The translations under genes and the position numbers were made by a program. The notes beneath the pieces were generated by a model, which was given only the letters and a program-made list of their open reading frames with translations, had not been told where the DNA came from and made no database searches. Shown in pieces: positions 10,961 through 24,600 of a DNA stretch of 64,000 nucleotides. Source of the DNA: Meghimatium bilineatum (lineage: Eukaryota; Mollusca; Gastropoda; Stylommatophora; Philomycidae). The DNA lies in the NCBI GenBank assembly GCA_034231615.1, contig CM067322.1, positions 56,920,828 through 56,984,827 of the forward strand, in the 5' to 3' direction. Position 1 is the first letter of the stretch. Each line of letters opens with the position of its first letter.

Positions 10961-11784
10961 CAATTATCCAGAGTGAGAACTAAGATGGAAAGCATCTATG
11001 TCTTGTTGACAAGATCTCAATTTTCTTTTTATCTCCTGTTACCAGGGTTGATCACATCATCCGTATATCACTCCCTTATTAATCACTTGTGCTTGTGCTT
11101 CTTTCTCTCCCACTTTCATCATCCCTTGCCTCCCATTTCGTCATATGTGTGTTTATATTCATTGTTAGTCAGCTATAGTTTGTCCTGATGATGGTTTCTT
11201 TTTCAAAACTTCGTATGTCTTTGCGTCTATTCGCTAGTATGTCGTGTGTATACATATTGACAACATTTGTATCTAAATCCGTTTTTCCTTATATTCCACT
11301 GTGTTGCCCCAGCCCTCGTATTTCCAGCCGATGTGTTGTTCCCGGCACTAGAGATTAATTCCAATAGACCAGAGAAAAAAGCTTGTCATCTTTCCTCAAG
11401 GATTATTACTATCGTATATCTTATGCGTCGCATAATTCTTTTCTCCTTCTTCCTCGTTTTCCAGCAGGTCAGATGCTGATATGGATTCCATCAAAGAACT
11501 TTTCTGTAGTTAGAAGCTCCAGTGCAGTAGTTAGTGCAGTAGAGCTTTCCGCCAGAATTGTTTCAGATAGCCATCGTTTCTCCCTTGTGATGTGATATAG
11601 TGGGCAGTTTTGTAAAAAGAATAGAAACATTCAAAAACGTATTTTTGTGTCGCAGATCTGGAAGAATCTGCGCCATAGTTTCATTTTTGGGTGAAATTAT
11701 CCCCCTCCCTTCAAATATATAGCCCCAAACGTGGACCTAATTACATTTTGAGAACCACTGATCTTTATCTGCTTTATCTTTTTA
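10961..11784. other. unassigned sequence
   Basis: Several short frames (70-71 aa) without recognisable motifs. On the minus strand at 11500-11600 a frame reads REKRWLSETILAESSTAL, which I cannot assign. Confidence 0.35.
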
Positions 11785-11930
11785 TGTGTACGTCCTCAAA
11801 CTCCTGTATGTTATCAGGATGTAATTCGGAGAATGGAATGTGGTATGTCATGATTTACATCGTGGTTGCGATATCTGCGCCTTTCGATCTGACACACCCT
11901 ATTCAGCATGATTTCTGGAAAGCATGATCC
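11785..11930 (-). repeat. SINE-1 3' half, reverse orientation
   Basis: Contains the inverted 3' end (CTCAAACTCCTG) and body (ATGTCATGATTTACAT, GCGATATCTGCGCC, CTGACACACC). It is truncated at the SINE 5' side. A C15 followed by an A-rich run begins at 11957, just beyond it. Confidence 0.75.
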
Positions 11931-12705
11931 TCTATTGAATAGGAGAGCCAAATCAACCCCCCCCCCCCCCCAAAAAAAAAAAAAAAACCTTCTTAGTCAC
12001 ATTTTACGATGTGCATGGTAGACAACAATAACAGTACCACTAACTTTGCTTCTTTTTCCACACCACATTGGCAACACTGATCTAAACCACATTCACTGAT
12101 CTAAACCACATTCACAGTACACACCACGCATTGTTTGTTTTTGGTTTTTCTTACTAGTCCTAATGTTGACATCTTAAGAGCACTCTAATTTTCGTGAACT
12201 GTGTTCACGAGATAGAAATAGGGCTCTGTTTACTGGAAGAAAACTTGACTATTGTGTCTTAGATAGTCACACTGACTAAACATAATGCTTCATTAATAAA
12301 ATATAATTTAGTCACAGTAAACAGAGAACTTCCCACTTTATAGAAAGTGGTTTTCACTTTATAGAAAGTGGTTTTACGTTTGCAATGAAGGGGAGATAAT
12401 ATGTACAGTTGTGAACATATTTGTTTTAATTAATTATTGTGTCAAAACAAAGTTGAGAAATCTATTCCTGATGTACTTTCACTTTAAACTTGCATTTACC
12501 AATTAGTGTGTTCTTTTTTTTAAATTGTATGCATCTGTCTAAAATATTTTTAAAAATTATTATGAAACTCTCACACTTAGACTGACACATTAAGTGTTTC
12601 CTATATACAAAAACGATAAATTTGGATGAGATCCCCTTGTTCTATCAATTTTTAAAATATCATAAGGTTACTGTTTCATTGTTACAGTTACTCTTACTGT
12701 AACTC
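11931..12705. other. unassigned sequence with short direct repeats
   Basis: Includes a duplicated CTGATCTAAACCACATTCAC near 12080-12118 and a tandem CACTTTATAGAAAGTGGTTT at 12334-12374. Each copy of the latter can fold on itself (CACTTT..AAAGTG). No gene is seen. Confidence 0.5.
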
Positions 12706-13480
12706 ATTGGAGCACCTGCCATCTGATGTTAAAATGGTGCCAAGATACTTGACTTTATCCCCATGATTTAATGTTGAATCATAGATAGTATATATCTTCC
12801 TTCATTAGACAAAGGCGTTGGACTTACATCAGCCATGTTCTCAGAATGAACAGCCTAAAAATTCCCCAGCAGTCACTATATTGGGTGCCACCTAGAGTAA
12901 GAAGAGGGAGACCTAGAGAAACTCTACGAAGATCCATTAATAGAGAAGGCATGTCAATGAACCTAAACAACACGCAACAATTGAAAGACCTGGCAACACA
13001 GACAGAAATGGAAAGCTATGGTTTCTGCCCTATGCGCCGTCTATGGCCCTGGAGGAACATAACATAACATAGATAGTAATGCTGTATTCTGGCGGTGTGT
13101 ATTTCTTGAAACAGCCATTACTTCTAGTTTCTTCTTGTTTAGACTGAGAGCTTTGTTTTCACTTTTTTGTACTACCATGTCTAACAAACTTCAAATTTCT
13201 TTTTCTCCCCCTGCAATCAGAACTGTATCGTCAGCATATGTTAGATTATTCATATTTTGTAACCTCTAGCTGCTATTCCTAGCATGTTTTCTAAGTTTCA
13301 TATAATATCCTCTGTATACAGGAAGAAAAGATCTGGTTACATTACACATCCTTGTCTGATGCCCATCTCTATCTTTTGAAATTCTCCTACATTGCCGTCA
13401 ACACTCGACACAGCTGTTTGTTTCCAATACATGTTTCTTACTATCTTTAGATCTTTTCCATCAACATAGCTGTCGTCTTA
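12706..13480 (-). pseudogene. LINE RT fragment, interrupted by a younger LINE
   Basis: The reverse strand reads KDLKIVRNMYWKQTAV, GIRQGCV, PDLFLLYTEDI, LTYADDT (RT motif C) and, past the insertion, DSTLNHGDKVKYLGTILT. These are consecutive palm and thumb blocks of a non-LTR RT. Stops are present. The frame runs straight across the insertion site at 12790/13079 if the inserted 12791-13068 and one target copy are ignored. Confidence 0.75.
12791..13068 (+). mobile_element. LINE-d 3' end, 5'-truncated, with target duplication
   Basis: About 278 bp flanked by ATAGATAGTA at 12781-12790 and 13069-13078. It encodes the last part of an ORF2: NSLKIPQQSLYWVPP, RRGRPRETLRRSI, NTQQLKDLATQ, then (after a 2-bp deletion) KWKAMVSALCAVYGPGGT and a stop, followed by a short ACATA-type repeat tail. 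The deletion is seen by comparison with the copy at 28492, which has two more bases. Heavy 5' truncation plus target duplication is the signature of LINE retrotransposition. Confidence 0.88.
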
Positions 13481-13504
13481 TTTTTATATACAGTCATATG
13501 TAGT

Positions 13505-14560
13505 AGAATTTATATGCGTATTCTTATACAACTTCTGATTTATGAAACAACAGAGAATGAACAACGTAAAAACAAACTCAGTAAACTTCTTTTCGCTGAC
13601 GATAAAAACATCATGTATGATGACGAAGAAAAACTGCAAACTCACATCAACTCACTATCAAGAATATGCAATAAATACAACAAGCGAATCAATAGACAAA
13701 AAGCAGAAACTATGCAAATAACGAGATCAACAGAGCATTTAAACATTCAAATAGCGAACACAAAAATAATACAAGTCAAAGAGTTCAAGCACCTACGAAG
13801 TATCTTCACAGAAGACGGACGAGTCAATTGAGAGATAGAAACAAGATGTCAAAATGAAAATATTGTGATATACAAGATGTCACTTTTGCTAAAGCACCCA
13901 AAAAACAACATGGAAGTAAAGAAACTCATAAGTAAGATCATCTTTGTGTCAACATTATGCTACCAATGCCAGACTTGGCAACTAACACCTACACATAAGT
14001 AAGATCATCTTTGTGCCAAACTATGCTACCAATGCCAGACTTGGCAACTAACACCTACACATAAGTAAGATCATCTTTGTGCCAAACTATGCTACCAATG
14101 CCAGACTTGGCAACTAACACCTATACATAAGTAAGAGCATCTTTGTGCCAACACTATGCTACCAATGCCAGACTTGGCAACTAACACCTACACATAAGAG
14201 AAAGATCGAAACATGCGAAATGTCTAAGTAAGGCTATTTGAGTCATCAGATTCGACAAGTTGCGCAATTAGAACATCAGACGGATACTAAGTATAACATA
14301 GTGCATCAAGTATATAGAGAAACAACAGATAAAATTGTTTTGACGTCTTATGAGGATGAACGGTCCCATAAGAGCATATAACAAAGCTAAGGGCAGACCT
14401 AGGAAAAGATAGATAGACAACATCAAGACCATCCTGAATAAACATGACTTCACTACAACCATAGCAACACACCTGGCTCTGGAACACAGACTACATCTTC
14501 TGTACAAACCTCTACGCTCAGCGGCAAGTTTGGACGTTATGACAATAGACAATTCTTATA
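13505..14560 (+). pseudogene. LINE-c RT and C-terminus, containing an internal tandem repeat
   Basis: Starts with KLSKLLFADDKNIM (FADD is RT motif C), then NRQKAETMQIT and VKEFKHLRSIFTEDGRVN (usual YLGSxxxEDG), then SKIIFVSTLCYQCQTWQL. That last segment is repeated four times (13928-14193). After the array it resumes with RKIETCEM, IEKQQIKLF, IRAYNKAKGRPRKR and ILNKHDFTTTIATHLALEH. Multiple stops and shifts are present. Confidence 0.75.
13928..14193 (+). repeat. 66-bp tandem repeat made of LINE coding sequence, 4 copies
   Basis: The unit covers AAGTAAGATCATCTTTGTGC through CAACTAACACCTACAC and encodes SKIIFV..CYQCQTWQLTPT. Copies two to four share a small indel relative to the first. Amplification therefore happened after the LINE landed. 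Confidence 0.9.
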
Positions 14561-14657
14561 AAAACGTCCGCATTGGTAATAATTACTGAAATTTAAACCC
14601 CCTCCCTCCATTATCCAATTATTTTATCTTTTGTTTCTATATATATTCTATGCATCG

Positions 14658-14790
14658 TGTTTTATCTATTATCTTTCTCATGTTCTCATTGCGTATTTTG
14701 GTTGAGTCTGGTGATTCCAATGGCCTTCTTCAGACATTTCATTTTGCAAGTTTTGATCTTAAATAAATCAAAAATCCTGTATACCATTCA
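14658..14790 (-). pseudogene. LINE-c fragment
   Basis: The reverse strand reads KTCKMKCLKKAIGITRLNQN, the same block as CEMKYLRKEANRTRRD at 61.7 kb. About 130 bp survive, oriented opposite to the neighbouring LINE-c copy. Confidence 0.6.
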
Positions 14791-15068
14791 ACATAACTGC
14801 AGAATGTTCACAGTGCTCAACAATTACATACTTGGGTTATACATTGTTCACTTTCTCCACCTTGGATTCATTTATGGATCACATTTACGGATTTAGAAGT
14901 TATTCATCTGACATTGGACTATTCAACAATCTCAAAAACATTAATCTATTGTTTCTTTTGATCCATGTGCTCGCTTTTATTGCAGCTTTCTTTGCCAGAG
15001 AAACTTCTACCATTTATTCATTTTAACACAGGTGGGAGAGTTGTAAGGAATATAACTTTAACACAGGT

Positions 15069-18021
<2,953 letters not shown>

Positions 18022-18032
18022 ATCTCTGGGCT

Positions 18033-19479
18033 TTCAAAATACAGACTTGGTATGGCAGAAGACAGATGAGAATAAGGGTGCAGCACTGCTGGCTCATTAC
18101 AAGGCACAAATTGGTCAGAGAAATTTAGGGAATTACAATAAAATCATGAAAACAGTCACAGACATGTGCAAGGAGCAAGAAATGGAAAGCGATAATGTAA
18201 TTACTCTTGAAGATATTACAGCCGTGCTGAAAAGATCAATAAACTCTGCGCAAGGACCTGACGGCATTAGGTACGATGATCTCAAAGGCAGGTCAGACGA
18301 GGACCTGAAGGAGCTGGCAATGTTGTTCAACAAGAGCCTAGCGAACGGCTTAGAGGAATTAGAGGAAGACTGGTTGCATAGTTACTTGATCCCACTACCC
18401 AAGCCTGGCAAGAATCATGCCAATTTACAGGGTTTCAGACTCATAACCACGCATAATACGATCTGCAAGTTGTTAGAAAAGATTGTGGCGAGGAAATTGT
18501 CCCTACATCTAGAAAAGAATAATAGACTACCATCAACTTTGGGAGGCTATCGTCCAGGTAAGCAGACTTGGCACAAAGCCGCCGTGTTCGCGCAGGACGT
18601 TTTCGAAGGTTTTGACGAACGAATGGAGACGTGCGCTGATGCAATAGATCTGGATGATGCTTATAACAGAGTGCCCTTGGATTTCTTGATGACCATAATG
18701 CTGCAACTCCAAGTAAGTCCATTTGTTGTCAGGTGGATTGTCTCTGCACTTTATCAGAGACAAGTTGTTCTTAAGTGTGGGAGTTGGTCTTCGTCACCAA
18801 CAGTCATAAACCCAGGACTACCACAAGGGTCACCTCTGTCAATGTGTATACAGTTCAAATTACAAGCTGTCAGATTGCAGATCCAGGGAGAACCATGTCT
18901 TATGCTGATGACATCTTGGTATATAGACAGGGCAGAGATAGAGAAAGAATTGCCAGGAATTTGCAGAGAGAGCTTGATCGCATAGGAGAATAGTGCAGTA
19001 ATTCTGGAGCTTTTGTTAATCCATCAAAGGAATCGATAACATGGTTTTCACTAAATAATCACATAGTGAACACGGCCACGCCATCGGTTACTTTGAGAGG
19101 TGATGTCATCGAGAGAACCAGCACAATGAAGTACTTGGGGGTCATGTTGGATCGAAGTCTGAGTTTCAAAGATCATGTTGACCACATAATTGTAAAGGCG
19201 TATAAAGGTCTTGCGGCGATGAAAGTTATGGCTGCTGCTCAATGTGAACAGAGACTGCTATTTCTGCTGTATCAGGGATTAGTAGTGGCGGTGGTAGAGT
19301 ACGCACTGTCAATTCTGACAATGAGTCAGACTCAAACAGAAAGATTGGATAGCATCCAGAAAGAGGCAATGCGAATCATTTTGGGATGTACGAGAGATAC
19401 GTCGGCTCGGGCTATGCGATACCTACTTGATTGCCCAACTTCGGAGCAAAGAATACAAATATGCAGGGCGCGGAACTAG
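18033..19479 (+). pseudogene. LINE-a ORF2, reverse-transcriptase part (broken)
   Basis: In order: NSAQGPDGIRYDDLK, LIPLPKPGKN, GFRLITTHNTICKLLEKIVA, GGYRPGKQT, AIDLDDAYNRVP (motif A, catalytic Asp), LPQGSPLS (motif B), then in another frame SYADDILVYRQ (motif C, YADD at 18901-18912), and ESITWFSLN, KYLGVMLDRSLSFKDHV. Damage: a loss of about 10 bases after QGSPLS near 18840 removes the usual PVLF-type residues and shifts the frame, and TAG at 18991-18993 replaces the Trp expected after IGE. The Met at 17894 lies outside the element and is not a real start. Confidence 0.88.
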
Positions 19480-19530
19480 CTAAAAATCACCGCTGATAAA
19501 GAGCACCCTCTACACCCAGAAATTATCAAA

Positions 19531-20204
19531 GTGAAAGGCAGTCGACTAAAGAGAGGAAAGTCGTGGATGGGGCGCGCAGAGGACGTTATACAGAGCGTGT
19601 GCAGATTGGACGATGTACTACCTGGTGCCGAATGGAGTCTGGCGCCCTCGGATTACCCAACAGCCTTCAAAGGAGTAATAACACTCAATAGAGAGTGCAG
19701 GGAATGGTGTCCGACAGTGGTCGAGTCAGAGGTGCTCGCTCTGATCAGTGAGAATTCCAGGGAAGGTGATATAATTATATATACAGATGGGTCGGTTGAG
19801 AGACACATCAGGAGTTCCTGGGCTTTCCGGCTCAAAGTGGGGGGGGGGGGGAGACTATCAGAGAGGAAAGTGGTGCATTCGCTCAGACGACAAGCAGCAT
19901 GACAATGGAGATTCTGGCAGTAACCAAAGCTTTGCAATGGGTCTGCTCACAGACTGTCTGCGAGCATGCCTGTATACTCAGTGACTCCATAAACATGATT
20001 GTGAAAGTTCAGGCGGGGTACGTTCGAGAACAGTGGCTGGATGCAGTGAATAATTCCCGTGTGCGTACAGTGACTTTTATTTTTGTGCCGGGACACGCAG
20101 GAGTCCGGGGTAATGAGAGATCAGATAAGTTGGCCGCCCACGCTGCTACTACGGCTGTTGGTGGAGCGATGGATCGGGCAGACATTTTGAATGCCCTACG
20201 TTAA
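19531..20204 (+). pseudogene. LINE-a ORF2, RNase H part (frameshifted)
   Basis: All four RNase H catalytic positions are visible: IIIYTDGS (Asp), TMEILAVTKAL (Glu), CILSDSINMI (Asp) and PGHAGVRGNERSDKLA (His and Asp). The first lies in a different frame from the rest; the break coincides with a G13 tract at 19839-19851. RNase H would degrade the RNA of the RNA/DNA hybrid during second-strand synthesis. A further frame at about 20370-20430 gives TLKERSEHLWTCPECNDD, a Cys-rich C-terminus. Confidence 0.88.
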
Positions 20205-20631
20205 AACGCACGAACAAATGACTGTACAAGTGACGATGACTCTTGTTCCATGATTATAATAAAGGAGCTTGGTTTGAAATGTGGTGTCGCTAGAAAGGAG
20301 AGTTTTCGTGGGCGAAAAAGAATGATGGTCAATCAACGACATACTGGACCGTCAGTCAACGTGTAATGACGGATACACTCAAGGAAAGATCTGAGCACCT
20401 ATGGACTTGTCCAGAGTGTAATGACGATGTTCTAACTAACTAACTAACTATCTCTGGGCTGTTCTTTTGTTGTTTCTGTCTTGCTAGGTTGTTATCTACA
20501 TGCTTCTAGAGATGTCTGCTGTTATCTCCTGTGGAAGTATACATTTTAAAAAAAATGTAATTAATTTTTGTTTCATTAAAAAAAATATACATGCTTTCAT
20601 TATCTTATAAATCCATAATTACATTGTTAGC

Positions 20632-20767
20632 GTATATATATATATAGGGGGGTGAGTATACACACTTAAGCCTATATATGAATGCATATACACACATGTA
20701 TGCATATACAGATATATCTACATATACACTCATATACATACGGAGACATAGTCCCCCCCCCCCCCCC
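20632..20767. repeat. microsatellite-rich patch
   Basis: A short (AT)n, a G6 run, irregular TATACACA/CATACA repeats and finally C15 (20753-20767). The 89-aa frame across it is an artefact. Confidence 0.8.
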
Positions 20768-20995
20768 TATGCACAAATATACATTTGTTATTAAAAAAAT
20801 AAACCTAGATTATAGTAAGACAAAGATTATCACGCGGTTTGCTGGCTACCATCTATATGCCCTATACTTGGAGTCGCCTGGCTATTTTTGGCATGCGAAG
20901 CCAAGTATAGGCCTACGAATAATGGCCAATGAAAACACGATAATAATTTAAAAAAAAACGTAACGAATGAAGTCCTAATTAATTATGTACATACT
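20768..20995. other. unassigned sequence
   Basis: Contains a short inverted pair near 20870 and 20900 (TATACTTGG and CCAAGTATA). Nothing else is recognised. Confidence 0.4.
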
Positions 20996-20999
20996 TCTT

Positions 21000-21300
21000 C
21001 TACTTTGCGTAGGTGATGATGCTTCTATTTCTCTGAACTATGATGAACTATGTCTCTTGCATTGTTAAAAAATTCAGTTGGTGACTTCTTTTTGTGCCAC
21101 AGTAGCAACCCACCCAGAAATTTCTCTCTTTGTGTTCCTCAGTCTCTTCTCCTCTTGATCTTTCCGGTGGTTACTAAATGTTTTTTTACTTTTCTCCTCA
21201 CGGACCCTTAAAATCTTGATTGTCTGTTTCTAACTTTCTTTATAATTTGTCGTTTTACTCCAGCATCTCTGAGAACTTCTACATTTGTTTTCTGGCAAGT
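21000..21300 (-). pseudogene. LINE-e C-terminus
   Basis: Reading right to left: KTNVEVLRDAGVKRQIIKKV, then TTGKI-like and RRDRGTQREKFLGGL, then LLWHKKKSPTEFFNNARDI. The last two blocks parallel GKQREKFLYGLSLWHKNKSP at 52.9 kb. Frameshifts separate the blocks. Confidence 0.7.
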
Positions 21301-21329
21301 ACGTTTCTTTCAACCGCGAACGTTAGTTC

Positions 21330-21690
21330 AAATTGGCTATGTTAGAGCATTTTGTCGATCCAGCGTACTCTAGGTCTACCCCTTGCTCTTATTTCTGCTT
21401 TTCCTCTTTTCAGATATGCTTTATAAACTAATAAATCATACGAAATTCTTTCCAGATGACCGAACAATTGTATCAGTTGGTTTTTGTATGCATTGTAGAA
21501 TTGATATGATACCCACTCTTTCTCTTATGAAATCGTTTCTAATTCTGTGTCTTCTGGTCATTTCTGTGGCTTTTCTCAGACATCTCATCTTTGTTGTAAC
21601 TAGTTGTCTCGTATGTTTTGTTGTTAAGGGCTATGTTTGACATTAGTAGCACAGGGTTAGAATGAAGATACCTTACCACGACCTGCGAGA
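21330..21690 (-). pseudogene. LINE-c C-terminus
   Basis: The reverse strand reads EMRCLRKATEMTRRHRIRND with one ambiguous residue, FIRERVGIISILQCI, then AYLKRGKAEIRARGRPRVRW and IDKML. This is the same block order as the copies at 14.2 and 61.7 kb. It lies immediately beside a LINE-e tail in the same orientation, so two different LINE families abut here. Confidence 0.7.
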
Positions 21691-22008
21691 GTTAAAAAAG
21701 TTAAGTGTGTATACAACAAGTGTTTCTCCTACCGTTAACATCACTATTGTTTTCTTGCTGCATGTTTCTGATCTACATCAATAAGCATATAGGCCTATGA
21801 TTTAGAGATTATAAAGGATAATTTGTCGGTAACGTCGTTATAAAAAAGAAAGGACTATTCTCATGTCCACAATGTAAACTGTTCCATTTTTTTCCCGCAC
21901 TTCGGACATAGTGAACGTGAAAGCATGAGCATGCATTTTCCATAAACAATTTGTCCACACAAACAACCAACCGATTATGATTACGTATTATTTATCTTTA
22001 GAGCAGGT
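21691..22008. other. unassigned sequence
   Basis: No frame or repeat is recognised. Confidence 0.4.
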
Positions 22009-22239
22009 ATCTCTTGAAATCGCTTGTAGATAAAAGAGGAGGGTGTTGTTCATGTGTCCACTCTCCCAAGCAAATCAGAACCAGAAATTTAGCCAATTGG
22101 CGGGTAGACCCCTTTTTTTTACATCAACGATTTCTCACCAAAAGGTCATCAATTTCTCATCAAAATGAGGTAATGCACACGAAACGGGCGAATTACTTTT
22201 TTAACAAGTAAAAACGTATCTACGGCCCTGATCTCTTGA
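22009..22239. mobile_element. candidate hAT-like MITE with 8-9 bp target duplication
   Basis: ATCTCTTGA flanks the insert on both sides (22009-22017 and 22231-22239). The right end TATCTACGGCCCTG inverts to CAGGGCCGTAGATA; the left end AATCGCTTGTAGATA is a degraded partner sharing GTAGATA. The interior (TTTCTCACCAAAAGGTCATC) resembles the element at 5955-6240. No transposase. Confidence 0.6.
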
Positions 22240-23334
22240 GAGCGCATAGCCTTACTGACAATAAGTTTTATGTCTCAAAAACATTATTTTCGTAAGGCGT
22301 TTAAGGATGCATGAAAAATCTAAGTGGTTCCCAAGTGAGACATTCCATGAATGGCAAAACCCCCTTCCCTGATGTTAGTATGTACAATTTTGGCACAAAT
22401 TCAATCAATTAAACTTCTATTATTAAGAGAAATCTACATTAAAAAAACGGGACATTTTAAAGTCCCAATAATGTTTTAGAGACACTGGGAACAAGGACAA
22501 ACTACGAAAATCGGCATTATCCCGGTAACACCAGGATACAATTTTGTTCCTGATAAAATGTTACAAAGTTAAAAAAAAAGTTGTTACCTTGTGGACTTGC
22601 AATATTAGGAGTTACGAATCATTAAAAAACACTTTTACAATATTAATGAAATAGATTTTTTATCAAGAACGGAACACAATGGTTTGTTTCTAATGTTTTG
22701 AAAAAGTATATTATTGTGTTATTACATGACCCCGATTGGATAACAAGATTAACCCCTACTCCCACCTATTTTCGATACACTATTATCGAATTTTATATAT
22801 CTTTGACCGCAGATGGCAATTATAAATGAGAATCTGGCAACTCACTGGACAAGAGGAAGTTTAAAAAATGGGACACTTCCGAGAAAAACAAATGTTTATT
22901 CGAAGATGAGAGACAAGCGAATGCCGTGATGTAGTTATTAATAGCCAGTAAGAATGGAGTTTATTGTGGTTACTTTAATTGGCTAAAAATACATTAAGTA
23001 AGAACTACATTAATAAATAAATATGAGTTAGATAAACTACATAGCTACTTGGAGTTTTTCTGTACTAAAAATGTGAAAACTGCGGTGAAACTTCGCTGCT
23101 CAACAGTTGAACTTGATGAATCCAGCCGCTGACTTATGATCTGTAACGTGTGTGTAGTGTGCACTGATATTGTAGTGTGTTACAAGATACAAGATCAAAC
23201 GTTATATGTCCATGCTATGTGAATGAAGGTATGTTAATTGTGTATTTCTGTCACATATGCTTAGAAGAAAAATGTTGCCATGCAATATCAATATCTGAAA
23301 CTGTTTTTTTTTTATAAACTGAACAGTTCAGCTA
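22240..23334. other. unassigned AT-rich stretch
   Basis: No coding domain or listed repeat is recognised. Confidence 0.4.
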
Positions 23335-24600
23335 CGGCTAATTCAAACGCAGTGGTTAGGCATTGGCTTCGCATATGAGTGATCCTGTGCTCATTTCTCA
23401 TTTGTGATGGAAATGTTTTTTTGTTCAAGACCGCAACAGCTCCTGGATCGACCGAGCGTGAAATGGGTATCATTCATTTATTTTCCTTTAGTACTGAAAT
23501 TAGCGCATAGGACAGAGGCCATATCTCTCCAATTCTGTCTGTTTAAACTTTGAATCAAAACTATTCTGTGCAGTTCTTGAATAGTATGATTCTATGAATA
23601 TTGTTTGTTTTAATTTCTCTAAATATTGTTCTTCTGAGTATTTCCTTTGGTCTACCCCTGGCTCTTCTGCCTGTTGGTATCCATGCAAGAGATTGTGGTG
23701 AATTATTTTATTGTCTGAGTGTAGAACATGACCAATGTAGGACCAACTGTGTTCTCTAATAACATCTGTGATGTAGTTTTGATGTGTCTCTTCTCTGATT
23801 TTTTTAGTTCGATTTGAATTCACTTCAGTGGGTGCTGGTACATAGGCATTTATTTTCAAAATTCAATAGTTTCTTTTCTGAAGATAAAGAACTATTCCAG
23901 CTCTCACATCCATATGACAGCACTGGAATAATGCAGGCATTAAATAAGCACATTCTCATGAGTGTGCTGATTGACTTTGACCTCCAGATATTAGACAGTC
24001 TATTAATGGCACTTGATGCTAATGCAATGCGAGTTACAATTTCTGCCATGACATCGCCATCAAGCGTTAATTTGTTTACTAGATATGAAAATTTGTGTAC
24101 CTTTTCAAGTTGTTGTCCGTTTAAATTAATTGCATTAGGTGAACTGGTAAAGATCATAATTTTTGTTTTTGATGGATTGATTTGAAGACCCATCTGGTCT
24201 GCGATGAGTATTAATCTATCAGTTTTTGTTTGTGCATCTTGATGGTTTTCACTCAATAATACAAGATCATCGGCAAAGTCAATATCTTCAAGTGATGTTT
24301 TGTTTATTCATTCAATTCCTAAATATGCTTTGGTTGTGCTTTTTTCTCATTACTCAATCAATTGCAATATTGAATAGCAATGGTGGCATAGGGAAGCCTT
24401 GTTTAACACCACTAATCACAGGGAACCAGTCAGAATTACAGTTTTCTGTTCTAAAGCAGAATTTTTAGTTTTTGTATAATGATTTTATCGTACTGGATCA
24501 AACTGGAAATAAAATAGAGAGAGGAGATGGCTACCATTATCATATAGCAGAGTCACTTAAATGTGATATCGCTAAGATCTCACACCCCAACGGCAGTTAA
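23335..24600 (+). repeat. SINE-B split by a LINE-d insertion
   Basis: The 5' half (23335-23469) carries the tRNA-like head (ACGCAGTGGTTAGGCATTGG and a mutated B box, GTGCTCATTTC) and a body matching the intact copy at 56037. The 3' half (about 24496-24600; GAGATGGCTACC, GATATCGCTAAGATCTCACA) resumes about 1 kb later. The material between them is LINE-d. Confidence 0.8.
23470..24495 (-). pseudogene. LINE-d RT and C-terminus, inserted in SINE-B
   Basis: Reading right to left: NSDWFPVISGVKQGFPMPPL (RT motif B region), LLFNIAIDWVMR, DIDFADDLVLLSEN (motif C), MGLQINPSKTKIMIFTSSP, KVHKFSYLVNKLT, ARIALA-like block, ILSYGCESWNSS, and near 23500-23700 YIGHVLHSDN and RQNWRDMASVLCA. A short ATGA-type repeat tail (TAAATGAATGAT) lies at the left edge. 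Frameshifts occur near 23840 and 23540. The plus-strand 123-aa frame is a shadow. Confidence 0.82.

Larger units (their letters stand above)
18022..20460 (+). mobile_element. LINE-a: RNase H-bearing non-LTR retrotransposon, 5'-truncated
   Basis: Insert 18033-20449, bounded by an exact 11-bp duplication, ATCTCTGGGCT, at 18022-18032 and 20450-20460. It carries part of ORF2 (reverse transcriptase, thumb, RNase H, Cys-rich tail) and ends in a (CTAA)n tail just before the right duplication. RT plus RNase H in a non-LTR element points to the I/Jockey-type superfamily. A 96-bp tail copy of the same family sits at 41640. Flanks on both sides are the same T/G-rich sequence, which supports a simple insertion. 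Confidence 0.92.

Noticed and set aside
23814-24185. 123-aa plus-strand open frame
   Set aside because: Antisense shadow of the LINE-d RT, whose motifs (FADD, INPSKTK) lie on the minus strand.
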